This document shows positions 10,000 to 21,937 of a stretch of DNA of 64,000 bases, in pieces. Under the pieces are notes generated by a model, which worked only from the letters and a program-made list of their open reading frames with translations, searched no databases and was not told where the DNA came from. Where the stretch lies: positions 541,001 through 605,000 of the forward strand of contig JAEMWC010000039.1 in NCBI GenBank assembly GCA_016490735.1, in the 5' to 3' direction. Within the stretch, counting starts at the first letter, position 1; every line of letters begins with the position of its first letter. Position numbers and translations under genes: made by a program. The stretch comes from Pachyseris speciosa. Its lineage: Eukaryota > Cnidaria > Anthozoa > Scleractinia > Pachyseridae.

Positions 10000-10400
10000 A
10001 TATCCTAAACGCAAATGTGGCGAGGATGGCGAAGGATGGAGAAGATTGAAACGGATTACAAATGACATTTTTAAAAAATTGAGACAAAATCCAAAGACCG
10101 TGACGTAGCTCCTTTAACGATGCATACCTGTTTGGCTACAATTTAGGGGACCATTTCTTGATATGCTCTATTTCAGTGCAAATACTTTCTTTGTTTCAGT
10201 AAACCAATATGGCCAGGAGTCACGTGAATGAAAACGATCTATTATCGTTATTGTGTTTTTAAATATATTTTCTGATCTCGTTTGCAATGAGAATTTGGCA
10301 ATGAGGTTTAGCCCTGCCTCAATTTTTTAAAAAGGTCTTTTGTAATCCGTTTCAATCTTCTCCATCCTTCACCATCCTCGCCATATTTACATTTAGTCTT
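10000..10400. repeat. Foldback element, copy 1
   Basis: An arm near 10,015-10,085 (contains GGATGGAGAAGATTGAAACG) is matched in inverted orientation at about 10,320-10,395 (CGTTTCAATCTTCTCCATCC). The arms are some 75 bp with few mismatches, separated by about 240 bp. The same structure occurs at about 50,405-50,800, so it predates the duplication. Confidence 0.75.
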
Positions 10401-10699
10401 GTCTCGTTGGTGCTTATCTTCTTATCTTCCACAAATCAGTGTTATTTCACTGTTACTTGTTATTAAAATGCACTTTTATGTCTCTAATAGTGACCTAGAA
10501 TATAGTGACCGAGCTCCTTTAAAGTCTGTTCGACTGTGCGCACTTAGGTAGATTTGCAGGCGTTTCCAGCTTCACTGCCAACGAACATCCATGCTCAGCC
10601 AGTGTTTACCAAGTGCTACAGGTGTAACCTAATTTGTTTGATGAGCATATCGTAAAGTAACAGTAAAAGAGGACAACGCATTTCTCTGCTGTAAAATAA

Positions 10700-10705
10700 T
10701 TTATT
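10700..10705 (-). promoter_or_regulatory. Poly(A) signal of the secreted-protein gene
   Basis: AATAAA on the - strand, about 145 bases after the stop codon of the secreted-protein gene. The corresponding site is kept in copy 2. Confidence 0.5.
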
Positions 10706-10850
10706 TATAAATCGCTGCTCTACAGTACAAAACCTTTTGGTACAAACTGATCTTTGAGATCATGTTTGGTTTTGGTGGTATGTGGTGATTGTCCATCGCC
10801 TTCACGTTGCTTCTACATTAAATTAGTTATAATTCTTTTCGTTTTCGGTT

Positions 10851-12228
10851 TCAATAACAATCGTACGGCAAAAGCACTGTGGTTGTGCTGGTGTCTGTAG
10901 CGCTGCAACATGTTGAATAGGTAACCACTTGCTTCTTCTGATATCCTGTGCATCCGTTTCCTGTCTTGCAAACCACAAGATCGTACCTGTTGCTGCAGAT
11001 AGTTATGGGGATGATTTTTTCAATACACCTGTTTGATGCACTGGATGGTGCGTATCCAGTTGCGCCAGCAACGATACTTTGCAAAGAAATAGGATTACAG
11101 CTTGCGCCTTGAGACGACGGAGAACTTTGAGGTCTAGCGTCAACAAGTCCAATGAAGCCAACAGAGATAGCCAGGAACAGCGTGACTTTCAAAATTTGGA
11201 TGGCCTAAAGAACAAAAAGGTAAACATGTCGGTTAAATAAAGTGAAAAGTTTACCGCCGCGCATGCTGCGATGGTTAAGGGTTGTTAAATGCACGTAAGT
11301 TAATCAAGATAGTGCATCTTTGAGGTATACTTAAGTCCTTAAAATGTTGATCACTGTTAATTATTGGTCGAAAAATTCTTCCAAGGCGGAAATGTTGAAG
11401 AACATGCATAACTGAAGCACTCTCCACCACCCCACTCCCCTAGGAAGAACCTGATATCCTGGCGGCAAAGAATGAGCAATAACTGTTTCACAAGATAGTG
11501 TGCCTAAAGTTACTTTAGTTACTAAGTTAGTTGCTATTCACTTTCTTCATTTGAATTCCGGAAGATGCCTTCCCTGATCTACGGAAAAATAATTGAAACC
11601 GAATTGGAGATGGCAAGATTCCGCAAGAGGATCATATTAGGCGAGTGTAATTGTGTAACACTTTCTCCATCTCTGATCTGCATTTGGTAAATGACTGAAC
11701 AAACTGGAAAAAATAATTCAGCAGTGACAAATGAATGTATTCCCTGTCAACGAGAAAAATACACAGCACCGTCTCCTGGCGTTTCCAGATTGGGTTAGTT
11801 AACAGGAAGTGATTCGCTCGGATTCTTCGACTAGAAGTTTGAGTCGCATACAGTTCCAGAGACGATCATTTCTCATTCGACGAATATTCAAGCTGCAGCT
11901 GGCTGCCGAAAACGCTAGCTGATATTATCAGTACACATGTCAAGACTTATTTGCCACTCCTGAATTTCTGAATCCATTAAGGCTCTCCCGATCTCCACTG
12001 AAACAGACCACTAGGATGCTGCGACCAGTCCTTTCTTAGTAATAAAAAATACTTAAGGTGACTATGATAGTTAAAGAAACAGTATAAAATAACAATTCTA
12101 AAGCTAAGAATCTAAGTGCTATAAATGTAAAACGGAAACGACAAGCTAAGGAGATGATACAACTATCGCATCAGTAAAAAGTTTCAGAACAAAATTAGAG
12201 AGCTTACCAGCTGAAAGAAGTTCGCCAT
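10851..12228 (-). CDS. Small secreted Cys-rich protein, copy 1 (two exons)
   Basis: Exon 1 coding part (12,228-12,208) is ATG plus six codons (MANFFQL) ending at CTG|GTAAGC. Exon 2 (11,204-10,851) begins after TTCTTTAG and keeps phase. The joined product is 124 residues: a clear signal peptide (MANFFQLAIQILKVTLFLAI, then SVGFIGLVDA) with cleavage likely before RPQSS, a short Ser-rich segment, then a compact domain with eight cysteines, including a CC pair and a final C two residues from the end. The protein is probably exported with four disulfides. I do not recognise the family; a toxin, mucus or skeletal-matrix role cannot be told apart from sequence alone. A TATA box lies about 95 bases upstream of the ATG. 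The intron is about 1.0 kb. Copy 2 at 51,255-52,593 differs by one residue (Ile/Val). Confidence 0.85.
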
Positions 12229-12322
12229 ATTTTCTTGCGTGTTCTTGCAAACGAGTCCTGTGAGATTCTTCTACTTCTTCTAGCCAATAAACTGAGATAC
12301 ATTTCTCTCGAATCGTGAAGCT

Positions 12323-12330
12323 CTTATATA
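12323..12330 (-). promoter_or_regulatory. TATA box of the secreted-protein gene
   Basis: TATATAAG on the - strand, in the context GGGTATATAAGAGC. It is about 95 bases before the ATG, giving a 5' UTR of roughly 65 bases if transcription starts 30 bases downstream. It is conserved in copy 2. Confidence 0.7.
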
Positions 12331-12399
12331 CCCAAGTGAGTCAAAAATAGATTCTATCTTTCCTGTAGTGTGATGTAGACATTAGTTTCATAATTTTTT

Positions 12400-14140
12400 T
12401 TCTGAATTGCTTCGAGAAGAATACTTGGGTATGCTTGACTTACCAACAAAAGCCATTATTTTAATTTCCTTTACAGAACAGTTCAGAATCGAACTTCAAG
12501 CTACAATAGACGGATGTAAATTCTTTGATATACTTGCAACACGGAACCACAGAAGACACATACGTCAGACATTCTAAATTCATTCCTCCTTTAAGGTTCT
12601 TCTATTTTATTCTCTAGTAGAATTTGCTTATAAAGAAACGACTGGCAATTAGGAAGCCCTTCAACTGCTATACTGACTGGTCGTATCTTTGACATATTGG
12701 TCCTGTTAATGCCACCTAAGCATATCAAAAAGGCTTAGCATTGATTTTATGTTAAATAGTCATCGAACCATGAAAAACGTGTGCCGGTTTCAGAGTCGAA
12801 ACAACCGATTAAGCTTAGACAAAGTGCGTTACATATTCTTTCTTTCAATAGGAGTAGGTTTTCCTTCATTATACACCCAGTTTACCCACATCCCAAAAGA
12901 ATCAGAAAGGTTATTTTTTTATCTGTTAATACAATTCAAATTGGCCTTTGGCATTCCAATTTTCTGGCTCTCGACTTTCGCATTGGTAAATATATCCCTT
13001 ATCAAAATGATTGTTTAGCCGTATGCTATTTATTCTATGCGTGTTACGTAATTTGCGCATCATAAGTGATCATGGAGCCGTGGAAATTAAAAGGTTTACC
13101 TATCGATGCAGTGCAGGATTCGTAATCGGAAGGATTGTAACTTTTTTTAACGCTGAAACATGTTGATCAGTCCACGAACTCCTTAAAATGAACTAGGAAG
13201 GTTTAATGTGAGTTAGACAATTCCCGGTCATGAAGTTACGGTTTATTATCAAAGGAAGTAGATGGATAACTTATATGCATATGATTTGTTATCTATATGT
13301 ATCGAGAAGACGTCTGTTCCAGTGGGATTTCTGGAATATTCCTCTGCTTTGATGAGTTTTTTCATGATAGGTTTGTACGTGCGCGTCAGTAGCAAGCAAT
13401 ATTTTCTTGACTGCCAGGGCACAAAATTGTTGGTAAAAGTAGTCCTTGTTTGCATAACAATGACTTCATTTAATACTTCCCTTGGCCAAATCTGTTTCAA
13501 ACTAGAGAAAAGAGGAAAATCGGAGATAGAATAATAGAAACGGGTTGGCATAAAAATGGATGGTAGTGGCTTGACGTTATACACCCCGCTTCATGCTAAC
13601 GTGGATCGTAGCACATTGACCTTATTCAGCTTTATATCTCCCGTTATTCTGTCATTTTTATTTTCTTCGGTAGTCAGCTAACAGAGTTCAAACCGGCCTC
13701 CTGTAAACACCTAAGACGATCTGGAATCCTCAGTAGCGATCTGAGTTCGTACCGGTCTCATGTGGTCTCATGTAATCAGGGCCTAAATCACGGCAAGGCT
13801 GTAGGGCCAACTTTCTATAAAAATATGACCATCGTATCGATTAACTTTGACGCACAAATCGGATCAAAATGATGTGCTCCTCTCGATCGCATACATCGTT
13901 TATGCCGTGTCCGCCATTTCACTTTTAGTTTGGATTCTTTCCCTTTTCACTCGAACTCCGTCTTCCAGGGTCTTAAAAAGTTCTATCTCGGGACGAAAAC
14001 GCTTGGTTATAGCCGCCATTTTGAAAATTTCTCTTTGGGGAATAGTTCATTTCAGTAACGCGCATGCCCGGAGCAATTTTTGGCATGCTAATGCTGTGCT
14101 GTAATGACGAAATCTTGTTTCGTTAAGACCATTCAGGGTC
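12400..14140. other. No supported gene
   Basis: This stretch is shared with copy 2. Short open frames here (for example at 13,584-13,249 on the - strand) show no domain and are not well preserved between the copies. 13,590-13,640 replaces about 400 bp present in copy 2. Confidence 0.4.
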
Positions 14141-14268
14141 GGGCATAATATTCACGAAACAATTTACGTTTTAACACACAACTTACATTGACTATATATC
14201 ATTACCCTGATAGAAGTAACTTCTGTCACGGTAATGATATCTAGTCATTGTAAGTGAATTGTTAATAT
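14141..14268. repeat. Hairpin-forming inverted repeat, copy 1
   Basis: Arms of about 37 bp: CTTACATTGACTATATATCA... and its near-complement ending ...TGATATCTAGTCATTGTAAG. They are separated by only a few bases, so the RNA or single strand would fold into a long hairpin. It sits directly before a LINE fragment in both copies (compare 59,141-59,266). Confidence 0.75.
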
Positions 14269-15034
14269 TTTTTGGATTTGTACTATAAAGTTATATTGCC
14301 TGCAGTTTTATATGGCCTTATCGTGTGGGCAGGAGCTGCTAATGCAGAACAGTTAAACTCCTTGGAAATACTTCACCGTAGGGAAGCAAGGATGATCTAC
14401 AATCTGCCCTACGATATGCCATCAGCTGATGTTTACCGGTATTCCAAGTGGAGTACTTTAAGTCACATGTATAAGCTTCGAGTGATTAAATTATTTTACA
14501 AGGTATTTAGTGACGAAGCTCCCCACGCATTATCTTATTTAGTGAACAAATCTTGTGCTGCTTACGACTTAAGACGGAGTAACAGGATCATAGTACCACG
14601 CTTCAATTCGTACTTCCTTAAAAACCCCATTAGCCATAGAGGTGAAATCTTATGGAACGCTGTCTGCACGTACTACACCGGCTCCCAATTTATGGCTTTT
14701 TATCGTATCGTGAAGAAGGACAGGTATATCAAGGACCTTGATTTTAGTGCGCAGTCAGCTCAGTCGATTCCAATACTTTTTCAAGATTTTAAGTGCTTTT
14801 AGATTTAGCCGGATTTTTTGACTCTTACTGTCATAGTCATTTGTTTAAAATTGAGTCTGTATTTTACCTAATTTAAATCCTATTATCACATCATTCTTAT
14901 TATTCTTTTAACATTATTCTTAAGACATAATTCAGTTTTAACATGTTTTTATTTGATTTTTAATTTGTAATCGTATCCCATATACGCGACCCCACAAGCA
15001 TATGCTTTAAACTTTCATCGTGTTTAAATAAAGG

Positions 15035-15065
<31 letters not shown>

Positions 15066-15136
15066 TGTATGTATGTATGTATGTATGTATGTATGTATGT
15101 ATGTATGTATGTATGTATGTATGTATGTATGTATGT
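14269..15136 (+). mobile_element. LINE 3' end with (ATGT)n tail, copy 1
   Basis: The + strand encodes the post-reverse-transcriptase part of a non-LTR retrotransposon: YYKVILPAVLYGLIVWAGAA, then EILHRREARMIYN, ending at 14,802. An AT-rich 3' UTR and a long (ATGT)n tail (about 15,035-15,136) follow. Relative to copy 2 about 590 bp of upstream coding sequence is deleted, with the junction at about 14,268. The simple-repeat tail fits CR1/Rex/L2-like elements. Confidence 0.8.
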
Positions 15137-15909
15137 CATAATTTTATATTAAGCGGAGAGTAAAAAATCGAGTCACTTAAAACATTTTGGGCACAAGAGG
15201 TACATGGTTTGTGAGAAAGCAAGACGGTCAGAGATGTTTGCCAGTCCGACTAATCATTCCCGGATAAAGTTTCTATATGAAGGGGTAGAATACTTTCAAA
15301 AAGAACGTCGGCAACTGAAAAGCAGGAAAAGGAACCTGAAGGGGCCATGATGCGGCTCGTCAGATGTCTTCACTGAGTAAATACAGTAGCGTCCTGAAAT
15401 CTAAAACAACGAGAGCGATTTCAATTAGCAACAAGCAATTAATAATTGAAAAAGGAAAATTACACTTCGTAGTGAAACTAGTCACTTGAAGAAAGTCAGT
15501 GTTCTTTGGCTCGGTTATTAAACACATTCGTAATCATGATATGACAAAGCCCGGCCTTCCATCTGGTGTTGTCTTATGTTGGCCAGAGGAGAGACTGTAG
15601 TATTATGCAGCATCGACATTTTGAAACGAAGAGTATATAAGCGTGGGACTTCTTCTTAGACTAGTAAGGTTGTTAAATAAGTGGTTGCGGTCGAATTGCA
15701 TTGTCTCAAGATTTATATAACTATTTAAGGCAAAGATTATTGTAGTGTATTAGGACAGCGGTGGTCCACGAATATATCCGAGAACTTGCGGCGTGTGTTG
15801 GAGCGGGAAAGTGAGAGGTGATGTATTTCGTGTGCTCGGACTAAAGCGTATGTTTTTGCCTCTGTGGCTTGCCTTTGTGGCTTCACTACACTACAAATTG
15901 GCGTCGAGG
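15137..15909 (+). other. Gypsy leader/LTR-like region, copy 1
   Basis: No protein is encoded. The promoter-like GAGTATATAAGCG near 15,630 and the position directly before gag suggest an LTR or leader, but I could not define LTR ends or a primer-binding site. The matching region of copy 2 is about 60,646-61,440. Confidence 0.45.
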
Positions 15910-16689
15910 ATGTCGAATTCCGTGGAAACAGCGTTGCCGCCGTTAGATTTAACAGGCTCTTCATCTCAGGTCGCGGAACATTGGCGACAGTGGAAAAGGT
16001 CGTATCAGTATTATATCGATGGCAAGGGAATCACGAACGCCGTTCGGAAAAAGGCTCAATTACTTCATTTAGCGGGTATGACAGTACAAGATATTTACGA
16101 AGATCTTCCATATCCCGGGCCGGTCATTGCCGAGGAGGATAATGTTTTCAACGTGTGTCTTATAAAGCTGGATGCTCATTTTCGAGCCGAGGACAACGTG
16201 CCATTTGAGCGACATGTTTTTCGTCAACTTGCGCCGACATAGGGGGATACCGCTGACAAATTCATTGTTCGTGTCCGTAAACAAGCCCGTCATTGCAATT
16301 TTGGCGAAGCTTTGAGCGAAACCATCTGATTAAAAAGCTCCCTGATGTCGAGTTGAAGAAGAAGCTGCTGGAAGTCAATAATATTACTTTGGAAGCAGCA
16401 CTGGATAAAGTTCGGAAGTGTGAAGCCTCACGTGAGAAAGCAACCAAATTGTCACTCCAGTTCGAGAACCAGGAGCAAGCGCTAATGTGGTTGAGGAAAC
16501 TTCAGGGCATGGATTTAGAGGAAAACGTCGCAAAACATGGTTCAACTGTGTTAAAGAGGGTCACTTTGCTCAAGATAGAAATTGTCCAGCTCGAGGTCGT
16601 AGAAGTGTAGTAATTGCCATACATATGGTCATAATGCTAGCTGTTGCAAATGGGGAAGAAGCCAAAAGCTTGGAAAGCAAAGTACCACC
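15910..16689 (+). pseudogene. Ty3/gypsy gag, copy 1 (broken)
   Basis: The frame begins MSNSVETALPPLDLTGSS and runs to a TAG at 16,240. It then continues in other frames with KARHCNFGEAL-like and LIKKLPDVELKKKLLEVNN segments typical of gypsy gag proteins. Near 16,530 a zinc knuckle reads FNCVKEGHFAQDRNC, but its first cysteine is replaced by Trp (TGG). The same TAG and the same Trp occur in copy 2, so these lesions predate the duplication. The pol part follows after the LINE insertion at 21,938. Confidence 0.75.
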
Positions 16690-16739
16690 CAACAACGGGA
16701 GGTTGGGGGTACTGGGGCTGGCATGCATAGCGAGTAGAC

Positions 16740-17599
16740 GTGTTTTCGAGAGCTCCGCTCTGGTTATTGAGTTATTTTCCTGGCAGCCTGCATTTCTTGT
16801 ATACGGAAACCATCCTTTCTTATTTGAAACGTGCAATATCAGAGAGAAGCAATTCAGATTCGTCTGGGTCAAGTTCTCCGCGGGATAAGCGTTCAAAGAG
16901 TTTAGCCGAGGAAGACGAGGTTCTCCAAGCCTTAAACATGGCCGGTAACGTTAGCGAAAAACTCGATAAAATTCTTGGGGAACTTAAGAAACTGGAGAAA
17001 CTCGATGCAATTGAGGCAACGTTGAAGGATTTAACAAGCAGATTGGGGAACGTCGAATCAACTATCGACAAGATGAAAGAAGACGCACGTGCTGTGGAAA
17101 GTTCGATGAAAGGTATGGATAAGAGTCTTACATATCTCAACAAAGAAGTTGAAGAGCTTCGTGGAACGGTAGAAGACAAGGATAAGCAAACAGAATATTT
17201 GCACACGCAACACCTTTATCTCGAATCGTACAGCAGGAGATAAAATCTGAAATTTTTTGGCATACCGGAAAACGAAGCCAGCGGAAAGATGCGGTTGGCA
17301 CAATTGATGTTTTGTGTGAGTTTCTTCACGATGTCCTTGGCTTTGGGGATCCAAAGAGAAATATGGAGTTTAAACGAGTGCATGGGATCGGTAAATCCGT
17401 ACGTGGAAAGCCCAGGCCGATATTAGCCCGTTTTTTACGCTATCAAGATCGCGAGACAGTGCTTCGTGCTGGGTTTGAATTGAAAGACACTGAGTATATG
17501 ATTTTGCAAGACTTCCCTCAGGAAATCATAGAGAGAAGGCGCAAGCAAATGCCCAAATTAAAGGAAGCTAAAAAAAAGGGGCCAAAAAGTATCCTTTAG
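16740..17599 (+). pseudogene. LINE ORF1 protein (broken)
   Basis: After a Ser-rich start (ERSNSDSSGSSSPRDKRSK) the protein has a long heptad-rich coiled coil (LDKILGELKKLEKLDAIEAT through KEVEELRGTVEDKD). It ends with YSRR and a TAA at 17,241. The RNA-recognition-like part (NLKFFGIPE) and the C-terminal part (17,312-17,599: RVHGIGKSVRGKPRPILARF, then DFPQEIIERRRK) continue in other frames. This matches L1/Tx1-type ORF1, a nucleic-acid chaperone that trimerises through the coiled coil. The stop and at least one frameshift disable it. Confidence 0.8.
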
Positions 17600-18047
17600 T
17601 AAATCGGAACCGGATAAACTCTTTATTGATGGCAAGTTCATTTCTGCGTAAGGGTTATATTATCTGTGACCTTTATTTGTTATAGCAAGGCTGTAAGGTG
17701 TTATCGTTTGGTTATTGTATATTATAACCATGCAGCAAAAGCTCTCTAGGAGAGATGTCGAATTATTTAATTAGTTCCATCCTCAAGGGCAGCGTTAAGG
17801 ATATTTATCTTGCTGCTCTCTTAAGTTTTGTGTTTTTCAGTATTTCGTTGAAATGTAATTTTTTCGTTTTTGCTTTTGTAGATGTTCTGCTTTGCTTTTA
17901 CTATGTTTTTCAAAGCTATTCTGGTGCGTTAATGAGGATATATTCTTTAAAGTTTGAAGGTGCCAAACTGACGCTTAACTTTTCCCACCTAATGAAGTTG
18001 TTTTTCCCTTTGGCGAAGAAGGGCGTAGTAACGTTGATTTTAGCCTT

Positions 18048-21000
18048 TTGTCACTAAATGCTCGAGGGATTCGTACTTTTGAAAAGCGGAAAGCAATTTT
18101 TAGCTGGCTTTTAAATTCTGGAGCCGCTATTTGTTTTCTGCAAGAAACCTACAGTACTCAAGAAGTCGAAAATATCTGGAGAAAACAGTGGAAAGGAAAC
18201 ATGTTCTTTTCGCACGGTAGTAGCCATGGTCGAGGTGTACTTGTATTGGTAAGGGATAACTTAGACTTTCAACTACGATCTATCAAGGTTGATTCTCAAG
18301 GCCGCTATGTTTTCCTAGAGGTTTCCATCCAGGATTCACCATACTTTCTTTTAAATATTTACGCTCCAAACAAATGTAGTGAACAATGTACCTTTCTTAA
18401 AGAAATATCAGAAATTTTGAAAGCTGCTAGAACAGAACAGGATTACCCAATTATCGTCGGAGGCGATTTTAACGTTATACTTGACCCTGACTTAGATGGA
18501 CGAGGCGGAAACAACAGAAAGAAAGACTCCGCAATATTAGTTGAAGATATGCACCTCGATTTCGATCTGGTTGATATCTGGCGTATTAGGAACCCCACTA
18601 CATCACGATTTACTTGGCGCCAAGAAACTCCGGTTGTTCAGAGGCGTTTAGATTTTTGGCTTATAAGCGACAGTTTGCAAGATGAGATAATTTCAGCGGA
18701 GATTAAAACATCAATAAAAACTGACCATTCGGCAATAATGCGGCTTAGATGAAACTGAGAGAGGACCGAATTTCTGGAAATTCAATTCGAACTTAGTGAA
18801 TGACTCGGACTACTGTGAACTTTTAACCACTGAATATGCGAATTGGTTAGAGGAATTTAAAGAAGTTCAGGATAAGCGTGTTTTATGGGATTTAATTAAA
18901 TACAAAATAAGACAGCGAACATTTACTTACAGTAAAGGTAAAGCCCGTGAAAGAAGAGCAAAACTACAAAAGGTGGAGGATAAGCTGAAGGAATGTACAG
19001 AAAAATGTGATATTGATCCAAATAGTGGAAATCTCGAGGAACTGGAGTGCCTTCAAACAGCATATGATCAATTGTACGATTACATTACACAAGGGGCAAT
19101 CATTCGCTCTAGGGCAACTTGGTATGAAATGGGTGAAAAAAACAACAAATATTTTTTGAATTTAGAAAATTCAAACAAAACTAAAAGTAGTGTCCGTAAA
19201 ATCTTAAAAACTGAGGGAGCATTAACTAGCGACCCAAAAAAGATCATGAATGAATTGGAATTATATTACTCTAATCTTTATGATGGTAGAAATTCCGCAG
19301 ACACGCAGACTATTTCTTTATTTATAAATGATCTCACCGAAGTTCCATTTTTAGCCGAGGAGAAGAGGAACGTTTGCGAGGGCATCCTTAGATATGATGA
19401 ATGCTATAATGAATTACAGACCTTCCAAAAGAATAAGTCGCCAGGGAACGATGGTTTAACAGCCGAGTTTTACTTAGCCTTTTGGCCCTTGCTTGGAAAG
19501 TTGGTAGTTGATAGTTTGAACTATGCTTTCGAATACGGTGAACTATCGAACTCACAGAAACAGGTCGTTATCACCTTAATTGAAAAGAAAGGAAAAGACA
19601 AAAGGTTGGTGAAAAATTGGCGTCCAATATCTCTTGTAAATGTTGATGCTAAATTGGTGTCTAAAATTTTGGCAAAGCGTTTGGAAAAGGTGCTTCCTGA
19701 AGTAATTCATTTTAATCAAAACGCGTTTGTAAAGGGGAGAACAATTTTTGATGCCGTCAGAACGATCGATGATGTGATTGAATATGCTAGGTACAAAGAT
19801 ATACCTGGGATTCTAGTAGCCTTCGACTCGCTCAATTTAAATTTTCTTTTAAGAGTATTACATGCATTTAACTTTGGTCCTTCTTTTATTCAGTGGATAC
19901 GAGTCTTATATAACAACGCCTCTAGCTGTGTAATGAACAATGGTTTTACAACAGGACGTTTTGCACTAAGTAGGGGAGTAAGACAGGGAGATCCCCTCTC
20001 TCTCTACCTGTTTATAATAGCTTTGGAGACCTTAGCTATAAAGATAAGAGAAGATGATGGCATTAAGGGCATTACGATACGAGATGAACCTGTTAAACTT
20101 TCCCTTTTCGCTGATGACATGACCTGCTTTATCAAAGATAGTAGTTCATATACAAACCTATTCGTTACGCTGAAGACTTTTGGTGAATATTCTGGTTTAA
20201 AAATAAATAATGAAAAAACCGAAGCCTTCTCTTTGGGAGGGGTATTCTGATATGCCAAATCTTTGTAACACTATTAAAATTCTAGGCGTCTACTTTGGCT
20301 ATGACGTTAAACAAAGAGATGAATTGAATTTTAGGAATACTTTGAAATCACTTAAGAAGACGATCAATTTGTGGAATTGGCGTGGTCTTTCTCTTAGGTA
20401 GAATACAAATTATAAAAACCTTTGCCATCCCTAAGTTTATGTTTAGAGCGTCGGTGTTGCCAATTTCTAAAGACCTTATTAAAGAGGCCGACTCGCTTTT
20501 TTACTATTTTATTTGGAATGGGAAAGATAAAGTAAAACGAAATGTGATGATTTCGGAAGTTGAGAAGGGTGGCTTAAATATGCTCGATATTGATTCTATG
20601 GTTCGTACCAGACGAGTGATATGTATAAAAAAATATTTGGAAGACTATAAAAGTCCGTGGAAAGCTTTTTTAAATGAGATTCTTATCCCCGTTGGTGGGA
20701 ACCCATATTGTATTGTAATTTTGATACTTCTAAATTAAGAATTTATCTACCAAGTTTCTACAAGCAATGTCTCGATGCGTGGTCAGAAGTAAATGCAAAA
20801 ACACCCAGCTCGCTACACGAAATTGCAAATGAAGTTATTTGGAATAACAAGCTTCTCTGCATTAATAAGAAATCTGTGTATCGTAGAGATATTGCAGATT
20901 TAGGGTTTTTAAAAATTTGCGATCTATTTTCAACTAAAGAAAATCTCAATCCTGAACAAGGTTTCTTCATTATGGGTATTATTAACTCTATGCCTGCCAG

Positions 21001-21720
21001 TTGGCGCTTGACAATTAAAAGGGAAACTACTCGGCACCGGTGATTGATCCACTTCCGGGTTCACCTGCTATCCTAATAAGTAACAATTTGGTCCCAATTC
21101 TTGATGCTTCCTCAAAGCAAATCTACCGGCTTTTCCTGGAGAAAAAAGAAACAACGCCTACTGCTAAAGTAAAGTTAGCTGCAAAGTATTCAAACATTGA
21201 TATTGATTGGAAAAGTGTTTATTCGCTATCTTTTCGCACAACATTAGAATCTAAACTTAGAGAATTTCAGTTTAAAATTTTAAACCGTATTGTCTTTACA
21301 AACGAAAAACTGTTTCGTTTCGGCATGGCTGAGTCGGCATCCTGTGCTTTCTGCCAAACAGAGGTTGAATCCGTAAAGCATTTACTCTTTTCCTGTAGAG
21401 TATCATCTAGTTTTTGGAAACATGTCTTGTCCTGGTTGCGCGATAATAACATCTCTGTTGATAACCTTAAAGAAGAGGATGTCATTTTTGGTAAGTTCGA
21501 TATTGCAGAAGATTTTCTCCTGTTTAACCATATTTTGCTTCTGGGTAAGTTTTATATTTACTCTCGGAAATACCAGAATGGTATACCTTCTCTTCAAGGT
21601 TTTATAGCCAGGACAAGGCGTATTTACAACATCGAACATCAGATTGCCAGGAAAAGAGACAAATTAAACAATCATTTTAGAAAGCGGGAAAAGTTAATAA
21701 GCGTTTTTGCGAATAAGTGA
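18048..21720 (+). pseudogene. LINE ORF2: endonuclease and reverse transcriptase (broken)
   Basis: The N-terminal AP-like endonuclease (18,048-18,752) keeps its signatures: LNARGI, FLQETY, GGDFNV, RRLDFWLIS and TDHSAI. After a frameshift the reverse transcriptase runs 18,796-20,250, with SPGNDGL, NWRPISLVNVDAKLVSKILA, SRGVRQGDPLS and the catalytic FADDM. Motif A is shortened: AFD is followed directly by SLNLNF. Further frameshifts occur near 20,240, 20,400, 20,730 and 21,040. The C-terminal piece (21,040-21,720) has a CCHC-like CAFCQTEVESVKHLLFSC. FADD and this zinc motif favour the Tx1/L1 group over CR1-type elements. Confidence 0.85.
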
Positions 21721-21819
21721 TGTTATGATTAATTAAAGTGATGTCATTGTAATTTACATACTAAGCAACTGTATTGCTGTAATACCTTTGTTTAGCTTTG
21801 CATTATTTTGTTTGTACTA

Positions 21820-21855
<36 letters not shown>

Positions 21856-21937
21856 GGTGTGTTTTTCTCTTTCTAAATTTTATTTTGTATGTAAACGTAA
21901 GAAATGCTTTAATTAAAAAATATTAAAAAAAAATCAA

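Larger units (their letters stand above)
16704..21937 (+). mobile_element. Nearly full-length Tx1/L1-like LINE
   Basis: A 5,234-bp non-LTR retrotransposon inserted into the gypsy element of copy 1. It is bounded by a perfect 14-bp target duplication, CAACAACGGGAGGT (16,690-16,703 and 21,938-21,951). Copy 2 keeps the unoccupied site near 62,224. The order is 5' UTR, ORF1 (coiled coil plus RNA-binding fold), ORF2 (endonuclease, reverse transcriptase, C-terminal CCHC), a 3' UTR with a (GT)n tract at 21,821-21,862, and an A-rich end. Both ORFs carry lesions, so it is inactive now, but the clean target duplication indicates a fairly recent insertion after the segmental duplication. Confidence 0.9.

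Noticed and set aside
13249..13584. Possible 111-residue protein on the - strand, also near 57,886-58,266
   Set aside because: The copies differ by amino-acid changes and a length change at the C-terminus. There is no domain, signal or splice context.
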